Source of the DNA: Pseudomonadota bacterium
Lineage (GTDB): Bacteria; Desulfobacterota; Desulfarculia; Desulfarculales; Desulfarculaceae
Assembly (NCBI GenBank): GCA_018896025.1
Contig: JAHIND010000027.1
Span: forward strand, 1-44,194
Reading direction: 5' to 3'
Length of the DNA: 44,194 nucleotides
Shown here piece after piece: positions 33,151-42,493 of the stretch; within the stretch, counting starts at the first letter, position 1; each line of letters opens with the position of its first letter. Position numbers and translations under genes: made by a program. The notes below the pieces were generated by a model. It searched no databases. It was not told where the DNA came from and saw nothing but the letters and a program-made list of their open reading frames with translations.

Positions 33151-34188
33151 TTAAGGGGTCAGGCCCAGTTCGCGCAGACCGGCGGTCTCGTCCAGGCCCA
33201 GCATGAGGTTGGCGTTTTGCATGGCTTGGCCGCTGGCTCCCTTGGTCAGGTTGTCCAGGGCCGAGAACAGCTTGATAAGCCCGCTGCGGGGATCAACCGC
33301 CACGCCCAACTGCACCCGGTTGGTGCCCCGCACCTCTTTGGTGGCGGGCAGCCGCCCACCGGGCAGCACCCGCACAAAGGGCTCGGAGCCGTAGGCTTGT
33401 TGCCAGCAGGCCCGCACCGCCTGTGCGTCCGCGCCGTCTTTGGCCCGGGCGTAGATGGTGGAGAGGATGCCCCGGTCCATGGGCAAAAGGTGGGGGGTGA
33501 AGGTCAGGCGCACCTGTTGGCCCGCGGCCAGGGAAAGCTCCTGCTCCATCTCCGGGGTATGCCGGTGGCCGTCCACCGCGTAGGCCTTGAAGTTCTCGTG
33601 CACCTCGCCGTGGATCAGGCCCAGCTTGGCGCTGCGCCCGGCCCCGGAGACGCCCGAGGCGCTGTCGGCGATGAGGCCCCCGGCCTCCACCAGCCCGGCC
33701 CGGAGCAGCGGCACCAAGGGCACCAGCACGCTGGTCACGTAGCAGCCGGGGTTGGCCACCAGCCGGGCGGGCCTCACTTGCTCCCGATAGAACTCGGGCA
33801 GACCGTAGACCGCCTCGGCCAAAAGCTGGGGCGCGCTGTGGGGGGCGTACCACTTTTCGTACACCGCCACGTCGTGGATGCGGAAGTCGGCCGATAGGTC
33901 CACCACCTTGGCCCCGGCGGTTAGCAGGCCCGGAACGGCGGCCATGGCCGCCTTGTGGGGCACGGCCAAAAACACCAGCTCGGCACCTTTGGCCAGGGCC
34001 TGGGCGTCGTGGTCCACGAAGCTGAGGTTGACCGCCCCTTCCAGGGCCCCGAACACCCCGTCCACCGGCTGGCCCTTGAACTGGGCCGAGCTTACGGCCA
34101 CGAGCTCCAACTCGGGGTGCCCGGCGATTAGCCGCATCAACTCCACCCCGGTGTACCCGGAGCCACCCATTATAGCGACCGGAATCAT
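33151..34188 (-). CDS. argC: N-acetyl-gamma-glutamyl-phosphate reductase
   Basis: A 345-residue NADP-dependent enzyme of arginine biosynthesis. The Rossmann start IMGGSGYTGVELMRL is followed by the catalytic Cys C149 in VANPGCYVTSVL, SGVSGAGRSAK, and HRHTPEMEQEL near the active-site His. ATG at 34188 has GGGGAG about 7 bases upstream. It starts just after the rpsI terminator, so it may have its own promoter, which I could not identify. Other arg genes are not in the window. Confidence 0.95.
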   Translation of the reverse strand: MIPVAIMGGSGYTGVELMRLIAGHPELELVAVSSAQFKGQPVDGVFGALEGAVNLSFVDHDAQALAKGAELVFLAVPHKAAMAAVPGLLTAGAKVVDLSADFRIHDVAVYEKWYAPHSAPQLLAEAVYGLPEFYREQVRPARLVANPGCYVTSVLVPLVPLLRAGLVEAGGLIADSASGVSGAGRSAKLGLIHGEVHENFKAYAVDGHRHTPEMEQELSLAAGQQVRLTFTPHLLPMDRGILSTIYARAKDGADAQAVRACWQQAYGSEPFVRVLPGGRLPATKEVRGTNRVQLGVAVDPRSGLIKLFSALDNLTKGASGQAMQNANLMLGLDETAGLRELGLTP

Positions 34189-34209
34189 TACGCTTTCTCC
34201 CCAATAAGA

Positions 34210-34237
34210 AGGGGAAGGCCCGAGCGGACCTTCCCCT
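34210..34237 (-). terminator. Intrinsic terminator after rpsI
   Basis: AGGGGAAGG (34210-34218) pairs with CCTTCCCCT (34229-34237), with an inner CC/GG pair in the loop. On the minus strand the stem is followed by TCTTATT. It lies about 25 bases past the rpsI stop and ends the rplM-rpsI unit. Confidence 0.7.
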
Positions 34238-34261
34238 GAATTGCCAAAAGCAGCCGCGCGT

Positions 34262-34657
34262 TTAGCGCTTGGAATACTGGTAGTGGGCGCGTGCGCCGGG
34301 CTGACCGTACTTCTTGCGCTCTTTCTTGCGGGCGTCGCGGGTCAGGAAGCCGGCCTTCTTGAGAGCCCGATGCAACTCGGGGTTCTGCTCGGCCAGGGCC
34401 TTGGCGATGCCGTGGCGCAGGGCGCCGGCTTGGCCGGAGTGTCCTCCGCCGCGAACCGTGGCCAGGACATCGAACTTGTCCAGGTTGTCGGTCAGGCTCA
34501 GGGGCTGGCGGATCATCTGCAACAGGGTGCCGCGGGTGAAATAGGTGTCCGCAACCCGGCGGTTGATGTAGATCTGGCCGGTGCCTCCGGGAACCAACCA
34601 GCAGCGGGCCACTGCGGTTTTGCGTTTGCCGGTGGCATATACTCGCGTGTCGCTCAT
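34262..34657 (-). CDS. rpsI: 30S ribosomal protein S9
   Basis: A 131-residue protein with the S9 landmarks YATGKRKTAVARCWL, INRRVADTYF, GGGHSGQAGALRHGIAKAL and the basic C terminus KKYGQPGARAHYQYSKR, which reaches the ribosomal P site. Length is typical. It follows rplM after 17 bases in the universal rplM-rpsI pair. Confidence 0.98.
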   Translation of the reverse strand: MSDTRVYATGKRKTAVARCWLVPGGTGQIYINRRVADTYFTRGTLLQMIRQPLSLTDNLDKFDVLATVRGGGHSGQAGALRHGIAKALAEQNPELHRALKKAGFLTRDARKKERKKYGQPGARAHYQYSKR

Positions 34658-34674
34658 AACTTAATGCTCCTCCC

Positions 34675-35106
34675 CTAAGACAGGCTCAGCGGCTGGGGCT
34701 GCTGGGCCTCATGGGGATGCTCGGGTCCGGCGTAAACCTTTAGCTTCTTGATCATCTGGCGGCCCAGGCGGTTCTTGGGCAGCATGCCTCGCACCGCGCT
34801 GGTTAGCACGCGCTCAGGGAAGCTGTCCAACATTCGCCGGGCGGTGACCGAGGTGATGCCGCCGGGATAGCCGCTGTGGCGATGGTACATTTTCTGGTCC
34901 ATCTTGCGGCCGGTCAGGCGGATCTTTTCGGCGTTGACCACGATGATGAAATCGCCGGTGTCCACGTTGGGAGTAAAAATGGCCTTATGCTTGCCCCGCA
35001 GACGGCGGGCGACTTCGCTGGCCAGACGGCCCAGGATCAGGTCGGTGGCGTCGACCACGAACCAGTCCTGACTGATATCTTCTTTTTTGGCTACAAAGCT
35101 CTTCAT
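34675..35106 (-). CDS. rplM: 50S ribosomal protein L13
   Basis: A 143-residue protein with L13 landmarks WFVVDATDLILGRLASEVAR, GDFIIVVNAEKIRLTGRKMD, RHSGYPGGI and VRGMLPKNRLGRQMIKKLKV. Length is typical. The ribosome site GAGG sits very close to the ATG. It is transcribed from the near-consensus promoter at 35175-35203 with a leader of about 60 bases. Confidence 0.98.
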   Translation of the reverse strand: MKSFVAKKEDISQDWFVVDATDLILGRLASEVARRLRGKHKAIFTPNVDTGDFIIVVNAEKIRLTGRKMDQKMYHRHSGYPGGITSVTARRMLDSFPERVLTSAVRGMLPKNRLGRQMIKKLKVYAGPEHPHEAQQPQPLSLS

Positions 35107-35174
35107 GACCTCAAGCCTAACTATGTAATGTCGGGCGCATAGGGCGCAATTAGCCCTCGCGTGTCGAAGGTGTA

Positions 35175-35203
35175 TTTATAGGGGTTGTCCCCGCTTCTGT
35201 CAA
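35175..35203 (-). promoter_or_regulatory. Near-consensus promoter of rplM-rpsI
   Basis: The minus strand has TTGACA (35198-35203), exactly 17 bases, then TATAAA (35175-35180). This is the best promoter match in the window. It directly follows a GGGGCT/AGCCCC hairpin (35204-35209/35220-35225) just after the lptD stop, which may end the upstream transcript. Confidence 0.75.
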
Positions 35204-35235
35204 GGGGCTGATGAAAGAAAGCCCCGGAATCTGGT

Positions 35236-37452
35236 CTATTGACCCAAGCTCAGGATTTCGCCAAAGCCTCCCAAGGAGAATACCAGGAAGAAGCCGCGCG
35301 TGGTGATGTCGTCCACGTAGAAGGCCTTGAAGCCCCAGCACTGGCTCTGATAGCCCAACTCGTACTGGGTCTGGAAATCGCTGCCACCGTCGAAGTCGTG
35401 GCGATTGATGAAGCCTGCGTACCATTCCTGGGTCAAGGCGACCTTGAGCCAGGTGTTGAGCTGTTTCACGCCGTCTTGGTTGTACCGGTAGTCCATGGTG
35501 ATGCTGTCGCCCCGGTCGTCCGAGGCCCTGGCCAAAAAGTCTATCCTGGTGAAGGTGTTGTCATACAGGTCCCAGGAGGTGGTGTTCTGGAAATACAGTT
35601 TGTCGGTGGGCAGGTACTCCACCGAGGCCGAGACTTCTCCCCAGTACTGGTTGTCGTTGTCGTCGTTGCGGTAGGTGGCCACGTCGAAGCTGTGATACAG
35701 ATTCAGGCGCAGGAACTCCCGGTACACCCCCTCCATCTCGCCGGTCTCGGCGTTGGGGGCCATGGTCTTGGAGGTCAGGGTGTTCTTGATGCCGTAGGAG
35801 ACCAGGTTAGTGCGATCGTTGCCGAACTGGGCCAAGTCGGGGATGTCGTCCTCGTCCAGGCTGGGCCGGTAGTCATAGGTCACGAAGGGCCGGTAGGCGT
35901 GCTTGATCTTGTAGGGGTTGTCCGCCGTGCCGAAGTCGAACACCCGGTAGAGGTAGGTGCTGGCCGTGGCGCTGAAGTTGTAGACCTGGTTGGTGCCGCT
36001 GCTCTGGGGGTCGCCGGCGGTGTCGTCGGTGTCCACGGCGTAGAAGCGCTGGTACCAGGTGAAGGTCGGCTCGAACTCGATGTAGTCGTTGAAGTTGAGC
36101 GGCAGGCTGATGTAGGGGTTCACGTCGCTGATGGCCCCGGTGCTGCCCTCTTCGCGGTAGTAGTAGGTGAAGGCCGAACCCATGCCGAAGTAGAGGGCGG
36201 TGTTGCCCAACTGCTGGGTGGTGGCGTCGAAGGTGATGGTGGGCAGCGACTGCAAGGTGGACTTGTTGTTACCGGAGGTGTCGTCGTAATAAAGCACCCC
36301 GGCGTTGAAGGTGGCCGAGGACCAAGAGCGAGAAAGGTTGATGGTGTTGGTGCGCACCAGGGAGGTGTTGGGGTCCAGGTTGCGCCCGAACCACTCGGCC
36401 AGGCGGCGGTCGCTGGCGTTGTAGCCGCTGTAGCCGAAGGTGAACTCCCTCAGGTAGTCCTGGTCGCTGACGATGTCGATATTGGCCTTCAAGTCCATGG
36501 TGCCGTTGAACAGCTTTTGGTCGGCCATGCCGCGGAGCCAGTAGCGGCTGTGGTAGACCTGGGCGTTGGCGCCCTCGGTGAACAGGGCCTCGCCGTTGCT
36601 GTCGTCGGGCATGTAGTCGATCATGAACATGCCCTTGGACTGGTCATCCATGGAGTAGCGGTATTCCAGGCCTAAGTCCAGGCCGCGCTTACTGTAGTAG
36701 TTGAGCACCAGGGTCATGTCCTGGTCTTCGCCCAGGGTCTGGTAGTAGGGCAGGCTGAAGGAGAAGCCGTCGCGCTGGGTCTGGGCAAAAGCCGGCGAGA
36801 GCAGGCCCGACTGGCGCTTGGTCTTGGTCGGGAATATCAGGTAAGGGGTCCACAGAATGGGGAAGTCCTTTACCCGGAAGGCTCCGTTGGTGACCGTGCC
36901 GTAGCCCTCCACCGTTACCTTCATGTCCTCGCCGGTGACCTTCCAGGCCGGGTTGGCTCCGTCGCAGGTGGTGAAGCTGCCCTTCTGGATGTGGTAGGTG
37001 TCCTTGCCGGTCTTGGCGATCTCGCCGCCGGTTATGTAATAGTTGGTGGTCTTGATGAAAATGCGGCCGTCGTAGATCTTGCCGGTGTTGTTGTTCAGGT
37101 CCACCACCATGCTCTTGCCGGTGACGACCTGGGTGGGGCTGCTCAGGCGCACCCTGCCTTGGGCCTCGGCCACCAGGGTGTTGGCGTTCAGGCTGACCCG
37201 GTCGGCCATGAGCCGCGTTGTGCCCCTGGCAATCTCCACCTCGCCTTCGGCGCTATAAGTGGCGGTTTTTTCATTATAAAAAACCTTGTCTGCCCTAACG
37301 TCCACCGGACCTTGGGCATCCACGCGCATCAGGGTCCCGCTGCTGGGCGCCGTCAGGGCCAGCGCTGCCTGGGGCAGGCAAAAAAAGCCGGCCACGCCAG
37401 CCAGCAGCAACATGATTTTACCGAGTAGTGATACACGCCTGATTGCGAGCAC
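35236..37452 (-). CDS. lptD: LPS-assembly protein LptD
   Basis: A 738-residue outer-membrane protein inserting lipopolysaccharide into the outer leaflet with LptE. A signal peptide (core IMLLLAGVAGFFCLPQAALA) precedes the OstA/LptA-like domain (about 45-160: VDVRADKVFYNEKTATYSAE, GRVRLSSPTQVVTGKSMVVD). The LptD barrel has PILWTPYLIFPTKTKRQSGL, followed by many strands ending FFLVFSLGGFGEILSLGQ. Only two cysteines stand out in the mature part (FTTCDG and SQCWGF), enough for one interdomain disulfide rather than the two known in E. coli. GTG at 37452 has GGAGG 5 bases upstream; the frame extends further but without a ribosome site. Confidence 0.95.
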   Translation of the reverse strand: MLAIRRVSLLGKIMLLLAGVAGFFCLPQAALALTAPSSGTLMRVDAQGPVDVRADKVFYNEKTATYSAEGEVEIARGTTRLMADRVSLNANTLVAEAQGRVRLSSPTQVVTGKSMVVDLNNNTGKIYDGRIFIKTTNYYITGGEIAKTGKDTYHIQKGSFTTCDGANPAWKVTGEDMKVTVEGYGTVTNGAFRVKDFPILWTPYLIFPTKTKRQSGLLSPAFAQTQRDGFSFSLPYYQTLGEDQDMTLVLNYYSKRGLDLGLEYRYSMDDQSKGMFMIDYMPDDSNGEALFTEGANAQVYHSRYWLRGMADQKLFNGTMDLKANIDIVSDQDYLREFTFGYSGYNASDRRLAEWFGRNLDPNTSLVRTNTINLSRSWSSATFNAGVLYYDDTSGNNKSTLQSLPTITFDATTQQLGNTALYFGMGSAFTYYYREEGSTGAISDVNPYISLPLNFNDYIEFEPTFTWYQRFYAVDTDDTAGDPQSSGTNQVYNFSATASTYLYRVFDFGTADNPYKIKHAYRPFVTYDYRPSLDEDDIPDLAQFGNDRTNLVSYGIKNTLTSKTMAPNAETGEMEGVYREFLRLNLYHSFDVATYRNDDNDNQYWGEVSASVEYLPTDKLYFQNTTSWDLYDNTFTRIDFLARASDDRGDSITMDYRYNQDGVKQLNTWLKVALTQEWYAGFINRHDFDGGSDFQTQYELGYQSQCWGFKAFYVDDITTRGFFLVFSLGGFGEILSLGQ

Positions 37453-37498
37453 TTCCACCTCCAAAAAGGCGCTGGGCGCATAAGTATTTCGCTGCCGC

Positions 37499-37527
37499 AC
37501 CGTAGCAGATGCAGAAAATTATGGCAA
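37499..37527 (-). promoter_or_regulatory. Candidate promoter of lptD
   Basis: The minus strand reads TTGCCA (37522-37527), 17 bases, then TACGGT (37499-37504). It overlaps the end of folC and gives a leader of about 40 bases. Confidence 0.4.
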
Positions 37528-38826
37528 GTCGCTTGTGCCGCCGCTGAGGATGGTCCGTGCCTCGCCCACGGTGAACAGACTGCCGGTGACCAACACCACC
37601 CCTTGGGGTCCGGCCAGGATGCGGGCCCTCTCCATGGCCTTTCCCAGGTCGGGCTCTATTTCCCCCGGCGGGGCGTCCGGGGGGGCGGCGGCGGCCAGCA
37701 CCTCGGGCGCGGCGGCCCGGGCGTACACCGGCCGGGAGTAGACTACCATGTCCGCGGCGGGCAGGATAAGCCCCAGGAGCTTGCTCACCGCCTTGTCGGC
37801 CATGACCCCCACCACCATCACCAGGGGTTTGCGCCCCCCCCGCATGCCCTCCAGGCTGGTCAGCAGGGCCTGGGCCGCGCCGGGGTTGTGGGCCCCGTCC
37901 AGCCACAGGGTGGCCTGGCCCGGCTCGGTGGGCCATTGCTCCAGGCGGCCGGGCCAATGAACCTCGTTCAGTCCCTGGGCCAGGTGCCCGGCGGTGATGG
38001 GCAGGCCCTTTTCGGCCAACACCTCGGCCGCGCCCAGGGCCAGGCAGGCGTTGATGGGCTGGTGGCGGCCCACCAGGTTGGTGGTTTGGCGGGGCAGGGA
38101 CCACAGCCGCCCGCGCAGGCTGAAGCTCTCGTGTGCGCCGCGCCGGAAATTTAGCTCCCGGCCCCGGCGAAAGATGGGCGCGCCCTTGGCCAGGGCGGTG
38201 TCCTCCACCACCTTGCGGGCGATGGGCTGGGTTACGCCGTGGACCAGGGGCACCTTGGGCTTGATGATGCCCGCCTTCTCAAAGGCGATGTTGGCCAGGC
38301 CCTTGCCCAGGTAGTCCTCGTGCTCCCGGCTCAGGTTGGTGATCACCGTTACCAGGGGCTCGCAGATGTTGGTGGCGTCCAGGCGTCCGCCCAGGCCGGT
38401 CTCCATGATGGCCAGCTCCACCCCCTGGGCACGGAACAGGGCGAAGGCCATGGCCGTGACGAACTCGAAGTAGGTGGGCGGCTCGCGAAGGTCCACCACC
38501 TGCCACACCTGCTTGCACAGCTTGACCACTTGGCCCTGGCTGATCTCTTGGCCGTCGATGCGGAAGCGCTCGGTGAAGCGCTCCAGGTGGGGGGAAGTGT
38601 AGAACCCCACCTTGACCCCGGCCCGCATCAGGGCCGCCTCCAGCATGGCCCCCACGCTGCCCTTGCCGTTGGTGCCGGCCAGGTGCACGCAGGCCAGGCC
38701 CTTGTGCGGGTCGCCCAGGCCCTTCAGCAGGTTCCGGGTGGAGCTAAGCCCCAGCTTGATGCCGAATTTTTGCAGCTCATAGAGCTTGGCCACCGCTTTT
38801 TGATAGGCGCTGCCGCCGGACGACAT
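37519..38826 (-). CDS. folC: Folylpolyglutamate / dihydrofolate synthase
   Basis: A 435-residue Mur-ligase-like enzyme that makes dihydrofolate and adds glutamates to folates. ATP loop GTNGKGS (51-57), FYTSPHLERFTERFRIDGQE, the metal/ATP motif METGLGGRLDATN, NLSREHEDYLG and LWLDGAHNPGAAQAL are all present. Whether it has both activities cannot be told from the sequence. ATG at 38826 lies 2 bases after the helicase stop. Confidence 0.94.
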   Translation of the reverse strand: MSSGGSAYQKAVAKLYELQKFGIKLGLSSTRNLLKGLGDPHKGLACVHLAGTNGKGSVGAMLEAALMRAGVKVGFYTSPHLERFTERFRIDGQEISQGQVVKLCKQVWQVVDLREPPTYFEFVTAMAFALFRAQGVELAIMETGLGGRLDATNICEPLVTVITNLSREHEDYLGKGLANIAFEKAGIIKPKVPLVHGVTQPIARKVVEDTALAKGAPIFRRGRELNFRRGAHESFSLRGRLWSLPRQTTNLVGRHQPINACLALGAAEVLAEKGLPITAGHLAQGLNEVHWPGRLEQWPTEPGQATLWLDGAHNPGAAQALLTSLEGMRGGRKPLVMVVGVMADKAVSKLLGLILPAADMVVYSRPVYARAAAPEVLAAAAPPDAPPGEIEPDLGKAMERARILAGPQGVVLVTGSLFTVGEARTILSGGTSDLP

Positions 38827-38828
38827 GG

Positions 38829-40970
38829 CTAGACCTTGTTGAGGTTGGCGAATTCCAGGAGCAGTATTTTTAGCCCGTGACGCTCAAAATGCACCAGGAT
38901 TTTCTTGCCCCCTTTATAGCCCATGACCCGGCCCTTGCCAAAGGTGTTGTGCTCCACCATGCTGCCCACCGGGAAGGGGCGGTCCTGGTGTTGGCTGCCC
39001 CGGCTCTGGGGCGTGGGGGCCTGGGGCAGGGGCACCTCGAAGACGTTCTCCCGGGGGTTGTCCAGGAGCCCATGGGGCAACTCGGCCAAGAAGCGGCTCA
39101 GTTCGTTGTTCACCACCCCCCGGCCCCGCTGATACGACTCCATGGGGGCCAGTATGGTCAGCTCGCCCGCAGCCCTGGTGCAGGCCACGTACATCAGGCG
39201 GCGCTCCTCCTCCAGGGACTCGGGGTCCATGAGGGCCATCTGGGGAGGCAGGCGGCCGTCGGTGGCCCAGAGGATGAACACGTTGGGCCACTCCAGGCCC
39301 TTGGCCGAGTGCACCGTGCTCAGGGTGATGCGCCCCCCCTGGGTCTCGGCGGCGTAAGAGTTGGGCGGTTCCAGGACAACCTCGGCCATGAATTCGGCCA
39401 GGGTGCTGAAGCCTCGGGCCAGGCCGGGCAGTTCCTCCAGATCGCGCAAACGGCGGGGGTAGTCCTCGTGGGTCTCCCGGCAGATGGGCTCGTAATAGTC
39501 GATCACCGCCTCCACCAGGGTCAGCGGGGTGGCCGAGGGGTCGCTGAGCTCGCTCATCAGCTCCACCAATCGCTCAACGGCAGCGCCGGCCAGGCCGGGA
39601 GCCGAGGCCAGACGGCCCAGGTACAGCTCCGGCGACTCGGCATCCACCAAGTGGCTGATGGCGGTCTGGGCCTTTTTGGGGCCCACGCCGGGCAGGAGCA
39701 TCAACAGCCGCTGCCAGGAGAGAAAGTCGCTGGGGTTGGAGATGACCCTCAAATGGCTCAGGGCGTCCTTGATGTGCGAGGCCTCCAAAAAGCGGAAGCC
39801 GCCAACCTTGACGAAAGGCACCCGCCCGGCGGTGAGCTCCAACTCCAACTCGTAGGAGTCTCGCGAGGCGCGAAACAGCACCGCGATGTCCTCGGGCTTG
39901 TTGCCCGCCGTTATCAGCTCGGCGATGCGCTCGCTCACCAGGCGGGCCTGGCCCCGGTCGTCCCGGGGCCGCCGGAGCACCGGGCGCTTGCCGCCCAGGC
40001 GCTCGGTGAACAGCTTCTTGTCGTAGCGGTGCCAGGCCTGGGCGATCACCTCGTTGGAAAGGTCCAGGATGGCCTGGGTGGAACGGTAGTTCTGCTCCAG
40101 CTTTACCACTTTGGCGCCGGGGTAGTCCTGGGGGAACTCGAAGATGTTCTGCACCCTGGCCCCCCGGAAGCGGTAGATGCTCTGGGCGTCGTCGCCCACC
40201 ACCATCAGGTTGTCGTGCTCGGAGGCCAGGAGCTTTAGCAAACGGGCTTGCACCGCGTTGGTGTCCTGGTACTCGTCCACCAAAAGGTGCTGCCAGTGCT
40301 GGGAGAAGCGCTGGCGCAGGTCGTCGTGGTCGCGCAGCAGCTCCTCGGCCAAAAACAGCAGGTCGTCGTAGTCCACCAGGCCCTGGGCCCGCTTGGCGGC
40401 GGCGAAGCCCTGGGCCGCCTTGTTTATCTCCTCCATGTAGCCCAGCAGGTGCCCGGCCCATTGCTCGATGGCGTCCTCCAGGGCCAGCTCCTGGTTGCGC
40501 GACTTGGAGATGATGTCGTTGATGGTGCGGGCCTTGGGGAACTGGCGGTCGCCCTTGGTCTTGAGCTTCTGCTCGTTGATGACCCCCCGGATGAGCTGCT
40601 CGCAGTCGCCCCGGTCGATCACCGTGAACTGGCGGTTGAGGCCCAGGCGCGAGGCGTGGGCCCGAAGCAGACGGTAGCACAGGGAGTGGAAGGTGCCGCC
40701 CTCCACCCGGGCGCACTGGGGGTTCAGCTCCCTGGCCCGGTTCAGCATCTCCTGGGCCGCCTTGCGGGTGAAGGTGAGCAAGAGAATGCGCGAGGGGTCC
40801 ACCCCCCGCTCCACCAGGTAGGCCACCCGGTGCACCAGGGTGCGGGTCTTGCCGCTGCCCGCCCCGGCGATGACCAGAACCGGCCCCCCGCGCTGGCCGG
40901 CGGCCAAGCGCTGGGCCGGGTTCAGGCCGTCCAGGGCCGGGGAAAATAAATCGTCGCTGGCCCGGTTCAC
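38829..40970 (-). CDS. UvrD/PcrA-type superfamily 1A DNA helicase
   Basis: A 713-residue 3'-5' helicase. Motifs: Q-motif LNPAQRLA, Walker A GAGSGKT (36-42), Ia LLTFTRKAAQEML, II VDEYQDTN, III VGDDAQSIYRFRGA, IV region LEQNYRST, V ITLSTVHSAKGLEWPNVFIL, VI EERRLMYVACTRA. The C-terminal 50 residues (VEHNTFGKGRVMGYKGGKKI, LLLEFANLNKV) form the Tudor-like domain of PcrA/UvrD that contacts RNA polymerase in characterised members. It may serve in nucleotide excision repair or replication restart; UvrD and PcrA cannot be separated by eye. The GTG start overlaps the upstream stop (GTGA). Confidence 0.94.
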   Translation of the reverse strand: MNRASDDLFSPALDGLNPAQRLAAGQRGGPVLVIAGAGSGKTRTLVHRVAYLVERGVDPSRILLLTFTRKAAQEMLNRARELNPQCARVEGGTFHSLCYRLLRAHASRLGLNRQFTVIDRGDCEQLIRGVINEQKLKTKGDRQFPKARTINDIISKSRNQELALEDAIEQWAGHLLGYMEEINKAAQGFAAAKRAQGLVDYDDLLFLAEELLRDHDDLRQRFSQHWQHLLVDEYQDTNAVQARLLKLLASEHDNLMVVGDDAQSIYRFRGARVQNIFEFPQDYPGAKVVKLEQNYRSTQAILDLSNEVIAQAWHRYDKKLFTERLGGKRPVLRRPRDDRGQARLVSERIAELITAGNKPEDIAVLFRASRDSYELELELTAGRVPFVKVGGFRFLEASHIKDALSHLRVISNPSDFLSWQRLLMLLPGVGPKKAQTAISHLVDAESPELYLGRLASAPGLAGAAVERLVELMSELSDPSATPLTLVEAVIDYYEPICRETHEDYPRRLRDLEELPGLARGFSTLAEFMAEVVLEPPNSYAAETQGGRITLSTVHSAKGLEWPNVFILWATDGRLPPQMALMDPESLEEERRLMYVACTRAAGELTILAPMESYQRGRGVVNNELSRFLAELPHGLLDNPRENVFEVPLPQAPTPQSRGSQHQDRPFPVGSMVEHNTFGKGRVMGYKGGKKILVHFERHGLKILLLEFANLNKV

Positions 40971-42493
40971 GAGGCGAAATAGGCGGACAGGGCCTCAGTC
41001 AGGGCCTCGATGGTGAACTTGGCGGGCTGCACCTTGACCTGAAGGCCGTAGCCACGGGCGGTGTCGGCGGTGATGGGTCCGATGGCCGCGACCACCAGCC
41101 CGCCCTCCTTGCTTTGTTGGGCCAGCAGATCGCGTCCGGTCTGGTCCAGCATCTCCATGAGGTTGGTCACGGTGCTGGAGGCGGTGAAGGTGACCGCGTC
41201 CAAGCCTTCGCTCAGGGCCTTGGCCAGGAGCATGGTGGATTCGGGCGGGCGCACCGTGCGGTAGGCGGGCACCACCTGCACCAGGTTGCCCCAGGAGGCG
41301 ATGGTCTCGGGCAATACTTCCCTGGCCTGGGCCGCGCGGGGTATCAAGACCCGCTGGCCGGTGATGCCGTGGCTTTCCAAGGCCTCGATGAGTCCCTCGG
41401 CCTGGAAGGTGCGGGCGGTCACCTCGGCGGTGATGCCGTGGCCTTTAAGCGCGGCGGCGGTGGCCGGGCCTATGGCCGCCAGCTTGCACCCGGCCAGGGA
41501 CCGGGCGTCCTTCTTGGCCTCGCCCAGGACGGTGAAAAAGGCCTCCACCCCGTTGGGGCTGGTGAAGATCACCCAGTGGAAGTCCTCCAGCATGGACACC
41601 GCGGTCTCCAGGGGCTCGGGGTCCTCGGGCGGCAAAAAGCTGATGGTGGGCACCTCGATGATCTTGGCCCCCAGGGACTGCAAGCCTTCGCTGAGGCGCG
41701 AGGCCTGGGCGCGGGCGCGGGTCACCAGAATGCGCTTGCCGAACAGGGGCAGCTTCTCGAACCAGGCCAACTCGTCGCGCAGGGCGGCCACCTGGCCCAC
41801 GATGGTGATGGCCGGCGGCTTTAGCCCCACCTCGGCCACCTTGCGGGGCAGGTCGGCCAGGGTGCCGGTAACGGTCTGCTGCTGGGGGGTGGAGCCCCAG
41901 CGGATGCAGGCCGCCGGGGTGGCCGGGTCGCGGCCCGCCTGAATCAGCTTGGCGCAGATGTTGGGCAGGTTCTTGACCCCCATCAAAAACACCACCGTGC
42001 CGATCTGGGCCAGGGCGTCCCACTTGATGGTGGACTCGGGCTTGCCGGGGTCCTCGTGGCCGGTGACAAAGGCCACCTCGGTGGTGGCCCGGCGGTCGGT
42101 CACCGGGATGCCCGCGTAGGCAGGGGCGGCGATGGCGCTGGTCACGCCGGGCACCACCTCGAAGGCGTGTCCCTGGGCGGCCAGGGCGCTGGCTTCCTCG
42201 CCGCCGCGCCCGAACACGAAGGGGTCCCCGCCCTTGAGGCGCACCACGGTCTTGCCGTCGGCGGCCAGGTCGCACAAGAGCTGGTTGATTCGCTCCTGGC
42301 TCATGGTGTGGTCGCCGCCCTTTTTGCCCACGTAGACCCTGACCGCGCTCTGCGGGGCCAGGTCCAAGAGCTCGGGATTGGCCAGCCAGTCGTAGACCAA
42401 AGCGTCGCAAGAGGCCAGAACCCTGGCCCCCTTGAGGGTCAGCAGGCCCGGATCGCCGGGACCGGCTCCCACCAGGTAAACCTTACCGCTCAT
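40967..42493 (-). CDS. cobA/hemD: Uroporphyrinogen-III C-methyltransferase / uroporphyrinogen-III synthase fusion
   Basis: A 508-residue bifunctional tetrapyrrole enzyme. Residues 1-245 are SUMT: GAGPGDPGLLTLKG, RLKGGDPFVFGRGGEE and PVTDRRATTEVAFVTGHE bind SAM and substrate, making precorrin-2 for siroheme, cobalamin or alternative heme routes. Residues about 250-508 are HemD, which closes hydroxymethylbilane to uroporphyrinogen III (LFGKRILVTRARAQASRLSE, WVIFTSPNGVEAFF, AAIGPATAAALKGHG). The fusion is common in anaerobes and sulfate reducers. ATG overlaps the hemC TGA (ATGA), so the two are translationally coupled. Confidence 0.95.
   Translation of the reverse strand: MSGKVYLVGAGPGDPGLLTLKGARVLASCDALVYDWLANPELLDLAPQSAVRVYVGKKGGDHTMSQERINQLLCDLAADGKTVVRLKGGDPFVFGRGGEEASALAAQGHAFEVVPGVTSAIAAPAYAGIPVTDRRATTEVAFVTGHEDPGKPESTIKWDALAQIGTVVFLMGVKNLPNICAKLIQAGRDPATPAACIRWGSTPQQQTVTGTLADLPRKVAEVGLKPPAITIVGQVAALRDELAWFEKLPLFGKRILVTRARAQASRLSEGLQSLGAKIIEVPTISFLPPEDPEPLETAVSMLEDFHWVIFTSPNGVEAFFTVLGEAKKDARSLAGCKLAAIGPATAAALKGHGITAEVTARTFQAEGLIEALESHGITGQRVLIPRAAQAREVLPETIASWGNLVQVVPAYRTVRPPESTMLLAKALSEGLDAVTFTASSTVTNLMEMLDQTGRDLLAQQSKEGGLVVAAIGPITADTARGYGLQVKVQPAKFTIEALTEALSAYFAS

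Noticed and set aside
38877..40238. 453-codon open frame antisense to the helicase gene
   Set aside because: Repetitive His/Gly/Val composition without motifs; the helicase motifs on the minus strand are complete.
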